NCBI RefSeq assembly: GCF_900105905.1
Contig: NZ_FNSV01000005.1
Span: 1,674,001-1,738,000 of the forward strand
DNA length: 64,000 nucleotides
Source: Rhodococcus koreensis
GTDB taxonomy: Bacteria; Actinomycetota; Actinomycetes; Mycobacteriales; Mycobacteriaceae
Reading direction: 5' to 3'
The translations under genes and the position numbers were made by a program. This document shows, piece after piece, positions 44,918-54,249 of the stretch (positions within the stretch are counted from its first letter, which is position 1; each line of letters begins with the position of its first letter). Under the pieces are notes generated by a model, which made no database searches, was not told where the DNA came from, and worked only from the letters and a program-made list of their open reading frames with translations.

Positions 44918-45901
44918 GTGAACGTGACTGTATTGGTTGGCGGGGTCGGTGGGGCCCGGTTCCTGCAAGGGGTGCGGCGGCTTCTCGGTGTTGATGCGCC
45001 GGATGGTGGGGGTTCGTCGCATCGGATCACGGCGGTGGTCAATGTCGGTGACGATGTGTGGATGCACGGGTTGCGGATCTGCCCGGATCTGGACACCTGC
45101 ATGTACACCCTCGGCGGGGGTATCGACCCGGTGCGGGGGTGGGGGCATGCGGGTGAAACCTGGAACGCGAAGGAGGAACTCGCCGCGTACGGGGCGAAGC
45201 CGGAGTGGTTCGGGCTCGGCGACCGGGACATCGCGACGCATCTGATCCGCTCCCAGATGCTGCGGACGGGGTATCCGTTGTCGGCGGTCACCGAGGCGTT
45301 GTGCAACCGGTGGCGGCCGGGGGTGACGTTGCTGCCGGTCACCGACGATCGGAGTGAGACTCACGTGGTGATCACCGACCCGGAGGACGGGGAGCAGCGG
45401 GCGATCCACTTCCAGGAGTGGTGGGTTCGGCACCGCGCGCAGGTCCCGACGCACAGCTTCGCGCACATCGGCGCCGAGCAGGCGTCCCCGGCGCCGGGGG
45501 TGCTGGAGGCGATCGAGGGCGCCGACATCGTGTTGCTGGCGCCGTCGAATCCGGTGGTCAGCGTCGGGGCGATCCTGGCGGTGCCGGGGATCCGGGGGGC
45601 GCTGCGCACCACCACCGCGCGGGTGGTCGGGGTGTCGCCGATCGTCGGCGGGAAACCGTTGCGCGGCATGGCCGACGAATGTTTGGACGTGATCGGGGTG
45701 GAAACCTCCGCGGAGGCGATCGGGCGCTGGTACGGGGCGCGGAGTGGCACGGGGATCCTCGACGGGTGGCTGGTCCACGACACCGACACCGCCGACGTCC
45801 CCGGGGTGGCCGTGGCCAGTGTGCCGTTGCTGATGTCCGACCCGGACGCCACCGCCGCGATGGTGCGGGCGGCGCTGGACGTGGCCGGGGTGACCCTGTG
45901 A
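44918..45901 (+). CDS. fbiA: 2-phospho-L-lactate (or PEP) transferase FbiA (F420 biosynthesis)
   Basis: This 327-residue CofD-family enzyme joins the phosphoenolpyruvate/phospholactate group to the F420 precursor Fo. The start [21 protein letters not shown] and later segments [24 protein letters not shown] and [17 protein letters not shown] match the family. The GTG at 44918 is used. Its stop overlaps the fbiB start by 4 nt (GTGA). The codons are G-ending more often than those of neighbours. Confidence 0.95.
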   Translation: MNVTVLVGGVGGARFLQGVRRLLGVDAPDGGGSSHRITAVVNVGDDVWMHGLRICPDLDTCMYTLGGGIDPVRGWGHAGETWNAKEELAAYGAKPEWFGLGDRDIATHLIRSQMLRTGYPLSAVTEALCNRWRPGVTLLPVTDDRSETHVVITDPEDGEQRAIHFQEWWVRHRAQVPTHSFAHIGAEQASPAPGVLEAIEGADIVLLAPSNPVVSVGAILAVPGIRGALRTTTARVVGVSPIVGGKPLRGMADECLDVIGVETSAEAIGRWYGARSGTGILDGWLVHDTDTADVPGVAVASVPLLMSDPDATAAMVRAALDVAGVTL

Positions 45902-47262
45902 CCGCACCGACCGGTGCATCCCGGGTGGATCACGCGCCGGGCGGTGCGATCGAGATCCTGCCGGTGACCGGGTTGCCGGAGTTCCGGCCCGGCGACGACC
46001 TGGCCGCCGCGATCGTCGCGGCGGCGCCGTGGCTGCGCGGTGGTGACGTGCTGGTGGTGACGAGCAAGGTGTTCTCGAAGGTGGAGGGCCGGATCGTGCC
46101 GTCCCCGGCCGATCCGGAGGAGCGGGACGCAGCCCGCCGGCGGCTGGTGGAGCAGGAAGCGGTCCGGGTGGTCGCCCGCAGGGGCCGGACGTTGATCACC
46201 GAGAACCGGTTGGGGATCGTGCAGGCCGCGTCCGGTATCGACGGCTCGAATGTGGAGGGTACGGAACTGGCATTGCTGCCGGAGGATCCGGACGGCAGCG
46301 CCCGCGGGCTGCGGGAGGCGATCGCCGGGGCGCTCGGTGTCACGGTGGCGGTGGTGGTCACCGACACCATGGGCCGGGCATGGCGCAACGGCCAGATCGA
46401 CGCCGCGATCGGTGCGGCCGGGGTACCGGTGCTGCACGGGTACGCCGGGGCCCGGGACTCGCAGGGCAACGAACTCATGGTGACGGAGGTCGCGGTGGCC
46501 GACGAGATCGCCGCGGCCGGGGATCTGGTGAAGGGCAAGCTCGGTGGGGTGCCGGTCGCGGTGGTCCGCGGTCTGGGTCTGGCCGACGACGGGTCGCGGG
46601 CGCGGGATCTGATCCGGGCCGGTGAGGAGGACCTGTTCTGGCTCGGGACCGCCGAGTCGGTGGAGCGGGGGCGGGCGGAGGCGGTGCTGCTGCGCCGCTC
46701 GGTCCGGGAGTTCGCCGACGATCCGGTCGACCCGGGTGCGGTGCGGGCGGCGATCGGAGAGGCGTTGACCGCCCCGGCGCCGCATCACACCCGGCCGGTG
46801 CGGTTCGTGTGGGTCCGCACCCGCACGGTGCGCGAGGAGTTGCTGACCGCGATGCGGGAGCGGTGGCAGGCCGACCTGACCGCCGACGGCATGGACGGGG
46901 CGGCGGTGGCGGCGCGGGTGGCGCGGGGGAACATCCTGTTCGACGCGCCGGAGGTGATCGTCCCGTTCTGCGTGCCCGACGGTGCGCACCCCTACCCGGA
47001 TCCGCGTCGGCGGGCGGCGGAGGCGACGATGTTCACCGTCGCGGTCGGTGCGGCCGTGCAGGGGCTGCTGGTGTCGCTGGCGACCAAGGGGATCGGCAGC
47101 TGCTGGATCGGTTCGACGATCTTCGCCCCGGACACCGTGCGCGGTGTCCTCGACCTGCCCGACGACTGGCAGCCGCTCGGCGCGATCGCCGTCGGCTACC
47201 CCCTCGAACCACTCACACCCCGCCGGCCCACCGACCCCGGCGACGCCCTCATCGAGAAATGA
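45898..47262 (+). CDS. fbiB: Coenzyme F420-0:L-glutamate ligase FbiB (with nitroreductase-like C-terminal domain)
   Basis: This 454-residue protein fuses a CofE glutamate-ligase domain (about residues 18-245) to a nitroreductase-like FMN domain (about 255-450). The first adds glutamates to F420; the second is known to reduce a dehydro-F420 intermediate. Visible motifs are [12 protein letters not shown] and [11 protein letters not shown] in the ligase and [12 protein letters not shown], and [13 protein letters not shown] in the C-terminal domain. It is translationally coupled to fbiA. Confidence 0.95.
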   Translation: MTAPTGASRVDHAPGGAIEILPVTGLPEFRPGDDLAAAIVAAAPWLRGGDVLVVTSKVFSKVEGRIVPSPADPEERDAARRRLVEQEAVRVVARRGRTLITENRLGIVQAASGIDGSNVEGTELALLPEDPDGSARGLREAIAGALGVTVAVVVTDTMGRAWRNGQIDAAIGAAGVPVLHGYAGARDSQGNELMVTEVAVADEIAAAGDLVKGKLGGVPVAVVRGLGLADDGSRARDLIRAGEEDLFWLGTAESVERGRAEAVLLRRSVREFADDPVDPGAVRAAIGEALTAPAPHHTRPVRFVWVRTRTVREELLTAMRERWQADLTADGMDGAAVAARVARGNILFDAPEVIVPFCVPDGAHPYPDPRRRAAEATMFTVAVGAAVQGLLVSLATKGIGSCWIGSTIFAPDTVRGVLDLPDDWQPLGAIAVGYPLEPLTPRRPTDPGDALIEK

Positions 47263-47272
47263 CCCACACACC

Positions 47273-47821
47273 ATGAGCGCCGAATCACTGCACCGCACCG
47301 CGACCGCCGCGCTCGAGGGCTGGAAGACGCTCGACGAGAACGACGAATCGTTGCGGCACACCATGCTTGCGTTCCTCGCCTCCGCGCCGCTCGGGTGCCT
47401 GCGTGAGTACGCGCCCGGACACATCACGGCCTCCTCCCTCGTCCTGGACGAGGGAGGGTGTCATGTGCTGCTCACCCTGCATCCCCGGGTCGGCCGGTGG
47501 ATCCAATTGGGTGGGCACTGTGAGCCTTCCGACGACACCGTCGTCGACGCCGCACTGCGGGAGGCGTGCGAGGAATCGGGGATTCCCGACCTGCGGATCG
47601 ACCCCGAACTGCTGTCGGCGCACACCCACCCGATCACGTGCTCACTCGGACAACCCACCCGGCACCTGGATCTCCGGTTCCTCGTCCGCTCGCGTGCAGG
47701 CGCCCACATCGTGCGAAGCTCCGAATCGACGGATCTGCGCTGGTGGCCGGTGGACGCACTGCCGCCGAACGCGGAGAAGTCCACGATCGACCACCTCGTG
47801 CACCTCGCCGGATTGCGCTAG
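47273..47821 (+). CDS. NUDIX hydrolase beside the F420 genes
   Basis: This 182-residue protein has a Nudix box, LGGHCEPSDDTVVDAALREACEESGI; the REACEESG part is complete, and one upstream acidic position is Asp. It hydrolyses a nucleoside-diphosphate-linked compound, but the substrate is not known. It begins 10 nt after the fbiB stop, so it is probably cotranscribed with fbiA-fbiB. It is not part of this block in M. tuberculosis. Confidence 0.88.
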   Translation: MSAESLHRTATAALEGWKTLDENDESLRHTMLAFLASAPLGCLREYAPGHITASSLVLDEGGCHVLLTLHPRVGRWIQLGGHCEPSDDTVVDAALREACEESGIPDLRIDPELLSAHTHPITCSLGQPTRHLDLRFLVRSRAGAHIVRSSESTDLRWWPVDALPPNAEKSTIDHLVHLAGLR

Positions 47822-47835
47822 GGGCGCTTCATCTC

Positions 47836-48915
47836 TCACACGTCCGTGCTGAACCGCACCCCGCCGTCGGGCAGCGTCACGCCCGGCCACACCCGGGCCC
47901 CGCGCAGCAGTTCGCACCGGGCGCCGATGTCTGCGCCGTCACCGATCACCGCGTCCCGCACGAGGGCCCGCGGACCGATGCGCGCGCCGAAACCGATGAT
48001 GGACCGTTCGACGGTCGCACCGGCCTCGACGACGGCGCCGTCGAACAGCACTGCGCCGTCGAGTCGTGCGCCCGCACCCACCTCGGCGCCGCGGCCGACA
48101 ACGGTTCCGCCGATCAGCAGCGCGCCCGGCGCGACACCCGCCCCGGGGTGGACGAGCGATTCGCCGCGCGGCCCGTCGAGCGCAGGCGACGGAGCGATGC
48201 CGCGCACCAGGTCCGCGGACCCGCGCACGAAGTCCTCGGGAGTGCCCATGTCGCGCCAGTACGACGAGTCGACGTGCCCGTAGACGCGGGCGTCCTCGGC
48301 CAGCAGCGACGGGAACACCTCACGCTCCACCGACACCGGACGGCCCTCGGGGATCCGTTCGATGATCTCGCGCTTGAAGACGTAGCAGCCGGCGTTGATC
48401 TGGTCGGTCGGCGGGTCCTGCGTCTTCTCGAGGAACGCGGTGACCCGGCCGTCGGCGTCGGTTGGCACGCAGCCGAACGCCCGCGGATCCCCCACCCGCA
48501 CGAGGTGCAGGGTGACGTCCGCGTCCCGGTTGCGGTGGGTGTCGAGGATCGCCCCCAGATCGGTGCCGCCGAGGACGTCGCCGTTGAAGACCATGGCGTG
48601 GTCGCCGCGCAGCTTCGGCAGAACGTTGCGGATGCCGCCACCGGTGCCGAGCGGTTCGGTCTCTGTGACGTAGTCGATCTCGAGCCCCAGCTTGGAACCG
48701 TCCCCGAAGTACTCCTCGAAGACCTCCGCCTTGAAGGACGTGCCGAGCACGACGTGCGTGATCCCGGCCGCCCCGATCCGCGCCAGCAGATGCTGGAGGA
48801 ACGGCAGACCCGCCGTCGGCAGCATCGGTTTGGGCGCCGACAGGGTCAGCGGGCGAAGCCTCGTTCCCTGACCGCCGACCAGCACAACTGCATCGGTCGT
48901 CTTCTCAATTGCCAT
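47836..48915 (-). CDS. manB: GDP-mannose pyrophosphorylase (mannose-1-phosphate guanylyltransferase)
   Basis: This 359-residue enzyme makes GDP-mannose from mannose-1-phosphate and GTP. The N-terminal nucleotidyltransferase motif VLVGGQGTRLRPLTLSAPKPMLP is followed by GTGGGIRNVL and VFNGDVLGG. The C-terminal domain has left-handed beta-helix hexapeptides. M. tuberculosis Rv3264c is the homolog. Its start overlaps the end of wbbL by 11 nt, so the genes form one operon with rmlD. Confidence 0.94.
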   Translation of the reverse strand: MAIEKTTDAVVLVGGQGTRLRPLTLSAPKPMLPTAGLPFLQHLLARIGAAGITHVVLGTSFKAEVFEEYFGDGSKLGLEIDYVTETEPLGTGGGIRNVLPKLRGDHAMVFNGDVLGGTDLGAILDTHRNRDADVTLHLVRVGDPRAFGCVPTDADGRVTAFLEKTQDPPTDQINAGCYVFKREIIERIPEGRPVSVEREVFPSLLAEDARVYGHVDSSYWRDMGTPEDFVRGSADLVRGIAPSPALDGPRGESLVHPGAGVAPGALLIGGTVVGRGAEVGAGARLDGAVLFDGAVVEAGATVERSIIGFGARIGPRALVRDAVIGDGADIGARCELLRGARVWPGVTLPDGGVRFSTDV

Positions 48916-49804
48916 GAGTCGTTCCCCCCTCGTTCTGGTTTCTGCGTCGTTCCCGGACTGCGGCAGCCACGGCGATCTTCGACCGCACTGCCAATCCTCC
49001 CCGAAGTGCCCACCGCAGTGGCGCCTGCCACCAGTGGGGATGACGATCGGCCTGGAACCGGTACGCGCTCTGATGGTGAGCGGGCAGCATCAGTTCCGGA
49101 TGCTTGCCCGCGGCGTGCCCCTTCGCGTGGGTGACCTCGGCGGAGGGCACGTACACGTTGAGCCACCCGGCCTTGCCCAGGCGGTCGCCGAGGTCGACGT
49201 CCTCCATGTACATGAAGTAGCGGGAATCGAAGCCGTTGATCGAGTCGAAGGCGACGCGACGCATCAGCAGGCACGAACCGGACAACCAGCCGACGGACCG
49301 CTCGCTGACCGTCTCGTTCTCCTGGCGGTAGCCGGCAGTCCACGGATTGGACGGCCATACCGTGCCCAGCACCGCATGCCCGGCTCCCGACACGAGGTCG
49401 GGGACCTGGCGCGCCGATGGGTAGATGCTTCCGTCGGGTTCCAGAACGAGAGGTCCGAGCGCCCCCGCACGCGGCCAGCGCTCGGCGGCCGCGAGGAGAA
49501 CGTCGATCGATCCGGGCGCCCAGCGAACATCCGGATTGGCGATGACGACGAACTCGATGTCCTCGTCGATCTCCGCCACAGCCCTGTTGATGGCACCGCC
49601 GTAGCCGATGTTCCCGCCGGTGCGCAGCAGGCGCACGTGCTCGTGCGCCGCGTCCGCGGCCTCGGGGGCGCCGTCCGTCGATCCGTTGTCGGCCATCACG
49701 ACCTGCGGATCTTCTTTCGTCGCCTCGGCGAGAGTGCCCAGGAATTGCTCCAGATGCTCACCTGGCGAATAGGTCACCGTCACCACGGCCAGCTTCGAAC
49801 TCAC
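48905..49804 (-). CDS. wbbL: Rhamnosyltransferase WbbL (arabinogalactan linker)
   Basis: This 299-residue family-2 glycosyltransferase transfers rhamnose from dTDP-rhamnose to the decaprenyl-diphosphate-GlcNAc linker of arabinogalactan. It has VVTVTYSPGEHLEQFLGTL, the NGSTDG segment, a metal/nucleotide site FVVIANPDVRW, and MYMEDVDLGDRL. The GTG at 49804 starts at the first strand. The gene sits between rmlD and the GDP-mannose enzyme, as in M. tuberculosis. Confidence 0.93.
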   Translation of the reverse strand: MSSKLAVVTVTYSPGEHLEQFLGTLAEATKEDPQVVMADNGSTDGAPEAADAAHEHVRLLRTGGNIGYGGAINRAVAEIDEDIEFVVIANPDVRWAPGSIDVLLAAAERWPRAGALGPLVLEPDGSIYPSARQVPDLVSGAGHAVLGTVWPSNPWTAGYRQENETVSERSVGWLSGSCLLMRRVAFDSINGFDSRYFMYMEDVDLGDRLGKAGWLNVYVPSAEVTHAKGHAAGKHPELMLPAHHQSAYRFQADRHPHWWQAPLRWALRGGLAVRSKIAVAAAVRERRRNQNEGGTTHGN

Positions 49805-49838
49805 GCGGGCAAGCGTAGCCGTTGAAAGAGGGTCCCCC

Positions 49839-50687
49839 TCACACCGCGGCATGCAGAGCGGCGCGCAACCCGTCCCGCCACGGCCGCAACGGGGTCAGCC
49901 CGGCGTCGGCCCACGCGCGGCCGGACAGCACCGAGAACGCCGGTCGCGGGGCGGGGCGCACGAACTGGGCACTCGTGCACGGGTGCACGCGCTGTGGGTC
50001 CGCACCTGCTTCCTCGAACACGGCCCGCGCGAGGTCGAACCAACTTGCCCGGCCCGAGTTGGTGGCGTGCAGTACCGGCGCTCCGATGTCGCTGCGACCG
50101 GCCAGTTCGAGCAGCGCATCGGCCAGGTCGCCGGCGAATGTGGGCGAGCCCACCTGATCGTCCACGACGTCGACCGTGTCACGTTCACGCTCGAGGCGGC
50201 GCATGGTGGAGACGAAGTCGGAACCCACCCCGCTGTACACCCAGGCGGTGCGCACGACGTGCGCGGACGGAAGGGCAGCGTGGACGGCACGCTCGCCGGC
50301 GAGTTTGGTGCGTCCGTACACCGTCGCGGGACCGGTCGGGGCGTCCACCTCGTACGGCGTGTCGCCGTCCCCGGCGAACACGTAGTCGGTGGAGACGTGG
50401 ATCAGCCGGGCACCCACCCGGGCGCACGCCGCCGCCAGGTTCGCAGGACCGTCCTCGTTCACCGCCCGCGCAGTGTCCTCGTCCGACTCCGCGGCGTCCA
50501 CCGCGGTGTACGCGGCGCAGTTGATCACCACCGAACCGGCTTCGATCTGCGCAAGCACCGCGTCGCGGTCGGTGATGTCGAGCTCGTCCGAGCCCAGTCC
50601 CCGGGCCGGAATCCCGGAGGCCTCGGCTCGTCGGAGAAGGTGCCCACCCAGCTGTCCCCGGGCGCCGGTCACAAGGATGTTCGTCAC
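49839..50687 (-). CDS. rmlD: dTDP-4-dehydrorhamnose reductase
   Basis: This 282-residue SDR-type enzyme makes dTDP-L-rhamnose, the donor used by WbbL. It begins ILVTGARGQLGGHLLR (NAD(P)-binding), has VINCAAYTAVDAAESD and the catalytic YGRTK (Y-x3-K). The GTG at 50687 is used. It lies 34 nt upstream of wbbL on the same strand and divergent from the LCP gene. In M. tuberculosis this is Rv3266c. Confidence 0.95.
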   Translation of the reverse strand: MTNILVTGARGQLGGHLLRRAEASGIPARGLGSDELDITDRDAVLAQIEAGSVVINCAAYTAVDAAESDEDTARAVNEDGPANLAAACARVGARLIHVSTDYVFAGDGDTPYEVDAPTGPATVYGRTKLAGERAVHAALPSAHVVRTAWVYSGVGSDFVSTMRRLERERDTVDVVDDQVGSPTFAGDLADALLELAGRSDIGAPVLHATNSGRASWFDLARAVFEEAGADPQRVHPCTSAQFVRPAPRPAFSVLSGRAWADAGLTPLRPWRDGLRAALHAAV

Positions 50688-50755
50688 GGCGCCCAGTCTG
50701 GCACGCCGATCCACGCCTCCCTGCTCCAGCCGCGTCGACCAGTAGCCTGGTTTCC

Positions 50756-52288
50756 GTGTCACACGAGCAACCCGCACCAGACGCACCCCCGAGCACCGCT
50801 CGGCGGCCGATTCACATCGCTGTCGCGGTGCTGTCGGTGCTCGCACTCGTCGTCACGGGATTCGCGTGGCGGAGCATCGACTCGCTGCGCAACAATCTGG
50901 CAACCGCGGGCGGTCTCGGACTCGGCGGAAGCGCCGACGGCGCCGTCGACATCCTCATGGTCGGCACCGACAGCCGCACCGACGCCCACGGCAACCCGCT
51001 GTCCCAGGAGGAACTCGACTCGCTGCGGGCCGGCGAGGAGGTGGCGTCCAACACCGACACCATCGTCCTCATCCGCGTGCCGAACGACGGCAGTTCCGCC
51101 ACCGCCATCTCGATCCCCCGCGACTCGTACGTCGACGTGCCGGGGATCGGCATGTCGAAGATCAACGCCGCCTACGGCGCCACCAAGGAAACCGAGCGGC
51201 TGAAACTCGTCGAGGACGGAGCCACCGACAAGGAGGCCGAGGAGGAGTCGACGAAGGCAGGCCGCGAGGCGCTCATCCACTCGGTGGCAGACCTCACCGG
51301 CATCACCGTCGACCACTACGCCGAGGTCGGGCTGCTCGGATTCGTCCTCCTCACCAACGCGGTCGGCGGTGTCGACGTCTGCCTCAACGAACCGGTGGAC
51401 GAGGACATGTCCGGCGCCCACTTCCCCGCCGGGGAGCAGACGCTGAAGGGCGCGGACGCACTGAGCTTCGTCCGCCAGCGCCACGACCTCCCCCGCGGCG
51501 ACCTCGACCGCATCGTGCGCCAGCAGGTGTTCATGGCCTCGCTCGTCGGCAAGGTGCTGTCCGCGAAGACTCTCAGCGACCCGGGCAAGCTGAACGAACT
51601 CAGCGGCGCGGTGCAGCGCTCGGTCGTGCTCGACGACGACTGGGACATCATCGAATTCGCCACCCAGCTGCAGGACCTCGCCGGCGGCAAGGTGCAGTTC
51701 GAGACCATTCCGGTCGCAGATCTCAACGGCATGACCGACTACGGCGAGTCCATCGTCGAGGTCAAGCCGAAGGACGTGAAGAAGTACGTGGCCGGTCTCG
51801 TCGGCGAGGAGCCCACCGACTCGGAGGACACCACCACCAAGTCCGAGACACCCGACATCGACGCGTCGACCGTCACCGTCGACGTCGCGAACGCGAGCGA
51901 CGTCGGTGGCCTCGCGAACGGTGTGGCCGACGCCCTGACATCACTCGGCTACGGACAGGGTGAGATCGGCAACTACACGGGCAAAGCGGTGAGCAAGACC
52001 ACCGTCTTCGCGCATTCCGCGGACGACGACAGCGCCAAGGCGGTCGCGGCCGCGCTCGGCGGGCTCCCCACCGATACCGATTCGACCCTGCCGAAAGGCT
52101 CGGTCCGGGTGGTGCTGGCCGGTGACTACCAGGGGCCGACGTCCGCGGAGACCATCAGCACCACCTCGTCGTCCGAGTCCTCGGAGACGGGCCTCGAACC
52201 CGTCTCCACGGCAGGAACGACACCCACCCCGGCACCGCCCGGCCCGCCCATCGATGCCGGCTCGTCGGGCCCGCGTTGTGTGAACTAG
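50756..52288 (+). CDS. LCP-family cell-wall ligase (CpsA/LytR type)
   Basis: This 510-residue protein has one N-terminal membrane segment (about residues 20-38), an LCP domain (about 65-290) with the Arg residues of ISIPRDSYVDVPG and LSFVRQRHDLPRGDLDRIVRQQ, and a LytR_C-like domain (about 370-455). LCP proteins attach arabinogalactan to peptidoglycan in mycobacteria. The C-terminus is a Thr/Pro/Ser-rich tail. The GTG at 50756 starts the protein. It is divergent from rmlD, as in M. tuberculosis (Rv3267). Confidence 0.93.
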   Translation: MSHEQPAPDAPPSTARRPIHIAVAVLSVLALVVTGFAWRSIDSLRNNLATAGGLGLGGSADGAVDILMVGTDSRTDAHGNPLSQEELDSLRAGEEVASNTDTIVLIRVPNDGSSATAISIPRDSYVDVPGIGMSKINAAYGATKETERLKLVEDGATDKEAEEESTKAGREALIHSVADLTGITVDHYAEVGLLGFVLLTNAVGGVDVCLNEPVDEDMSGAHFPAGEQTLKGADALSFVRQRHDLPRGDLDRIVRQQVFMASLVGKVLSAKTLSDPGKLNELSGAVQRSVVLDDDWDIIEFATQLQDLAGGKVQFETIPVADLNGMTDYGESIVEVKPKDVKKYVAGLVGEEPTDSEDTTTKSETPDIDASTVTVDVANASDVGGLANGVADALTSLGYGQGEIGNYTGKAVSKTTVFAHSADDDSAKAVAAALGGLPTDTDSTLPKGSVRVVLAGDYQGPTSAETISTTSSSESSETGLEPVSTAGTTPTPAPPGPPIDAGSSGPRCVN

Positions 52289-52305
52289 AAAACGAGAGAC
52301 GGACT

Positions 52306-53031
52306 GTGTCCATGAACCATGCGTCCCGCACGCTGACCGACGCCCTGCTCGACCCCATCCTGAAGAACGACCCGGCCGGACCGCGCGTCACGTTCTACGA
52401 CGACGCGACGGGCGAACGGGTCGAACTCTCGGCCCTCACCCTCGCCAACTGGGCGGCCAAGACCGCCAACCTGCTGCGCGACGAATTCGCCGTCGAACCC
52501 GGCGCCCGCGTCGCGGTGCTCCTGCCCGCACACTGGCAGACCGCCGCGGTCCTCCTCGGCGCCTGGTGGGCCGGCGCCGACGTCGTCCTCGAACCCGATG
52601 CGGACGCCGAGATCGCCCTCGTCTCCGCTGCACGCCTGGGCGACGTCGAGGACGTTCCGGAGGTCGCGGCGCTGTCGCTGGACGCGTTCGGCCGCCCCGT
52701 TCCCGACCTTCCCGTCGGCATCACCGACTACGCCACCTCGGTGCGCGTTCACGGCGACCAGTTCCGGCCGACGGTCGCCGGACCCGCACTGGCGGGCAAG
52801 AGCGTCGACGACGTTCTCGCCGCAGCCCTGGCGTCCGCCGAGTCGCACGGGATCACCGGCACCGACCGGGTGCTGTCCGTCGAGGCGTGGGACTCCCCCG
52901 ACGCCCTGATCGACGGTCTGGTGGCGGTGTTCGCGGCCGGCGCGTCACTGGTGCAGGTCGCCAACGCCGACACCGCGGCTCAGGCGCGGCGCGTGGACAC
53001 CGAGAAGATCACCCGTCAGCTGTCCCGGTAG
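52306..53031 (+). CDS. TIGR03089-family protein (acyl-CoA-synthetase-like N-terminal half, Rv3268 type)
   Basis: This 241-residue protein resembles the N-terminal part of an AMP-forming ligase (ANL superfamily), with RVTFYDDATGERVELSALTLANW and GARVAVLLPAHWQTAAVLLGAWWAGADVV. It has no AMP-binding Gly/Ser-rich motif or C-terminal lid, so it probably does not adenylate acids. The GTG at 52306 or ATG at 52312 could start it. It follows the LCP gene by 17 nt, as in M. tuberculosis. Confidence 0.8.
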   Translation: MSMNHASRTLTDALLDPILKNDPAGPRVTFYDDATGERVELSALTLANWAAKTANLLRDEFAVEPGARVAVLLPAHWQTAAVLLGAWWAGADVVLEPDADAEIALVSAARLGDVEDVPEVAALSLDAFGRPVPDLPVGITDYATSVRVHGDQFRPTVAGPALAGKSVDDVLAAALASAESHGITGTDRVLSVEAWDSPDALIDGLVAVFAAGASLVQVANADTAAQARRVDTEKITRQLSR

Positions 53032-53396
53032 CCGCCGTCCGCGAGGCCCGCGGCGATCTCGAACCTGTTCCGGGCGCCGCGGCGCCTCGACTCCTCGAAC
53101 AGGTACCGCAGCGCGAAGGCCCACCCGTACGTCGCCCACTGGTCGGCGTGGACCGCTTCGTGTCGCAGGAGCGATCTCGCCGGTTCCCGGCCGGTGAGAA
53201 ACGCACCGCCTATCGTCGTCCCGCCCCGCGCGTACCCACCGCGCATGCCGCTGCACACGAAGAGGCCGAACTCGGCGTCGAACGTGATGCGCGCACCCCA
53301 CAGCCGGGCATACGCCAACGCCAGCCGAGTGATCGCCGCCGACTGAGGATTCCCCCGCGAAGCCCGGATCATCGGCACCCCGCGGCTACGTTTCAT
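53016..53396 (-). CDS. HExxH-motif protein (zincin-like), unknown function
   Basis: This 126-residue protein contains a typical zinc-protease motif, HEAVH, at residues 79-83, followed by a possible third ligand (Glu near 113) in NRFEIAAGLADGGY. It has no signal peptide or long membrane segment. The ATG at 53396 is used. Its 3' end overlaps the convergent TIGR03089 gene by 16 nt. I cannot assign a function; a metal-dependent peptidase is inferred from the motif. Confidence 0.7.
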   Translation of the reverse strand: MKRSRGVPMIRASRGNPQSAAITRLALAYARLWGARITFDAEFGLFVCSGMRGGYARGGTTIGGAFLTGREPARSLLRHEAVHADQWATYGWAFALRYLFEESRRRGARNRFEIAAGLADGGYRDS

Positions 53397-53492
53397 GTGC
53401 GCAGGATAAGCGCTCGCGGCAGCGTTCATCCACAACCTCGTGCCCATCCACAGGCGAACCCGAAGTCCCAGTTCGCGCGCCGGAGAGGTGAC

Positions 53493-54174
53493 ATGCGCCA
53501 CCCCATGCTGTCGATCATGAGTGCACACATACGAACCCTGAAAGAACTGACCGACGCGGGAATCCCGCGTAGCACCATCGCCTCCCGGTGCCGGAGCGGC
53601 CGCTACCAGCGTCTGCTGCCCACGGTGTACTCCCTCGCCGAACCCGACATGTACGACCGGTGTGCCGCGGTGTCCGCGTGGCGGTCGGCTGCGGTGCTGA
53701 GTCACCGCACAGCGGCCTGGCTCTACGGGTGGCTGCCCGAACCGACCGTCGTCGAAGCGTCGATCCCGACGAGTTCCGTGACCTCACCTCACCCACCGCG
53801 GTCGGCATGGGACGCCCGCGGCGCAGCGACTCCTGCGACACGCTTCCCTCCGCGCGGCGTCGGAACCCGAGCGCGTACTCGGCCGCGAGCTCAGCCTTCG
53901 CGGATTCGCACTCGCACCCAACCTGCCGATCGGTCCGTACGTGGGTGATTTCGTGGACGAACGTGCGCGGATCGTCGTCGAGGTCGACGGCCGCGAATTC
54001 CACAGTGAGCCCGACGTGTTCAGAGGCGACCGTCGGCGTCAGAATTGGCTCGTCCGGGAGGGGTGGATGGTGCTCCGCTTCGCGGCCTACGACGTGCTGG
54101 CCCATCCCGATGCGATCGCCGACGAGATCATCGCCGCCGTGCGTAGACGGCGTCGCAGTCGGCGCCGGAAGTGA
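53493..54174 (+). pseudogene. Decayed AbiEi/DUF559-type protein gene (deletion and frameshifts)
   Basis: Reading in three frames shows pieces of one protein. Frame of 53493 encodes a helix-turn-helix-like N-terminus (SAHIRTLKELTDAGIPRSTIASR...SLAEPD and WLPEPTVVEAS). A short piece continues in another frame (SVDPDEFRDLT), and the frame of 53941 encodes the DUF559/Vsr-like end (GDFVDERARIVVEVDGREFHSE and NWLVREGWMVLRF). The middle of the usual protein is missing. So the gene suffered a deletion plus frameshifts and is not functional as a whole. Confidence 0.8.
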
Positions 54175-54243
54175 ACTCAGCCGCCACTCGTTGCCCGCCG
54201 AGGGCTGTTTCGGCCCTGAAAGAGCGAACAGTGGCGGCTGAGT
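54175..54243. repeat. Nested inverted repeat between pseudogene and purE
   Basis: A perfect 14-bp inverted repeat (ACTCAGCCGCCACT at 54175-54188, complement at 54230-54243) encloses a second, 5-bp hairpin (AGGGC / GCCCT, 54201-54217). It starts right after the pseudogene stop and ends before the purE stop. It could be a bidirectional terminator or a small dispersed repeat. Confidence 0.75.
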
Positions 54244-54249
54244 ACGACG

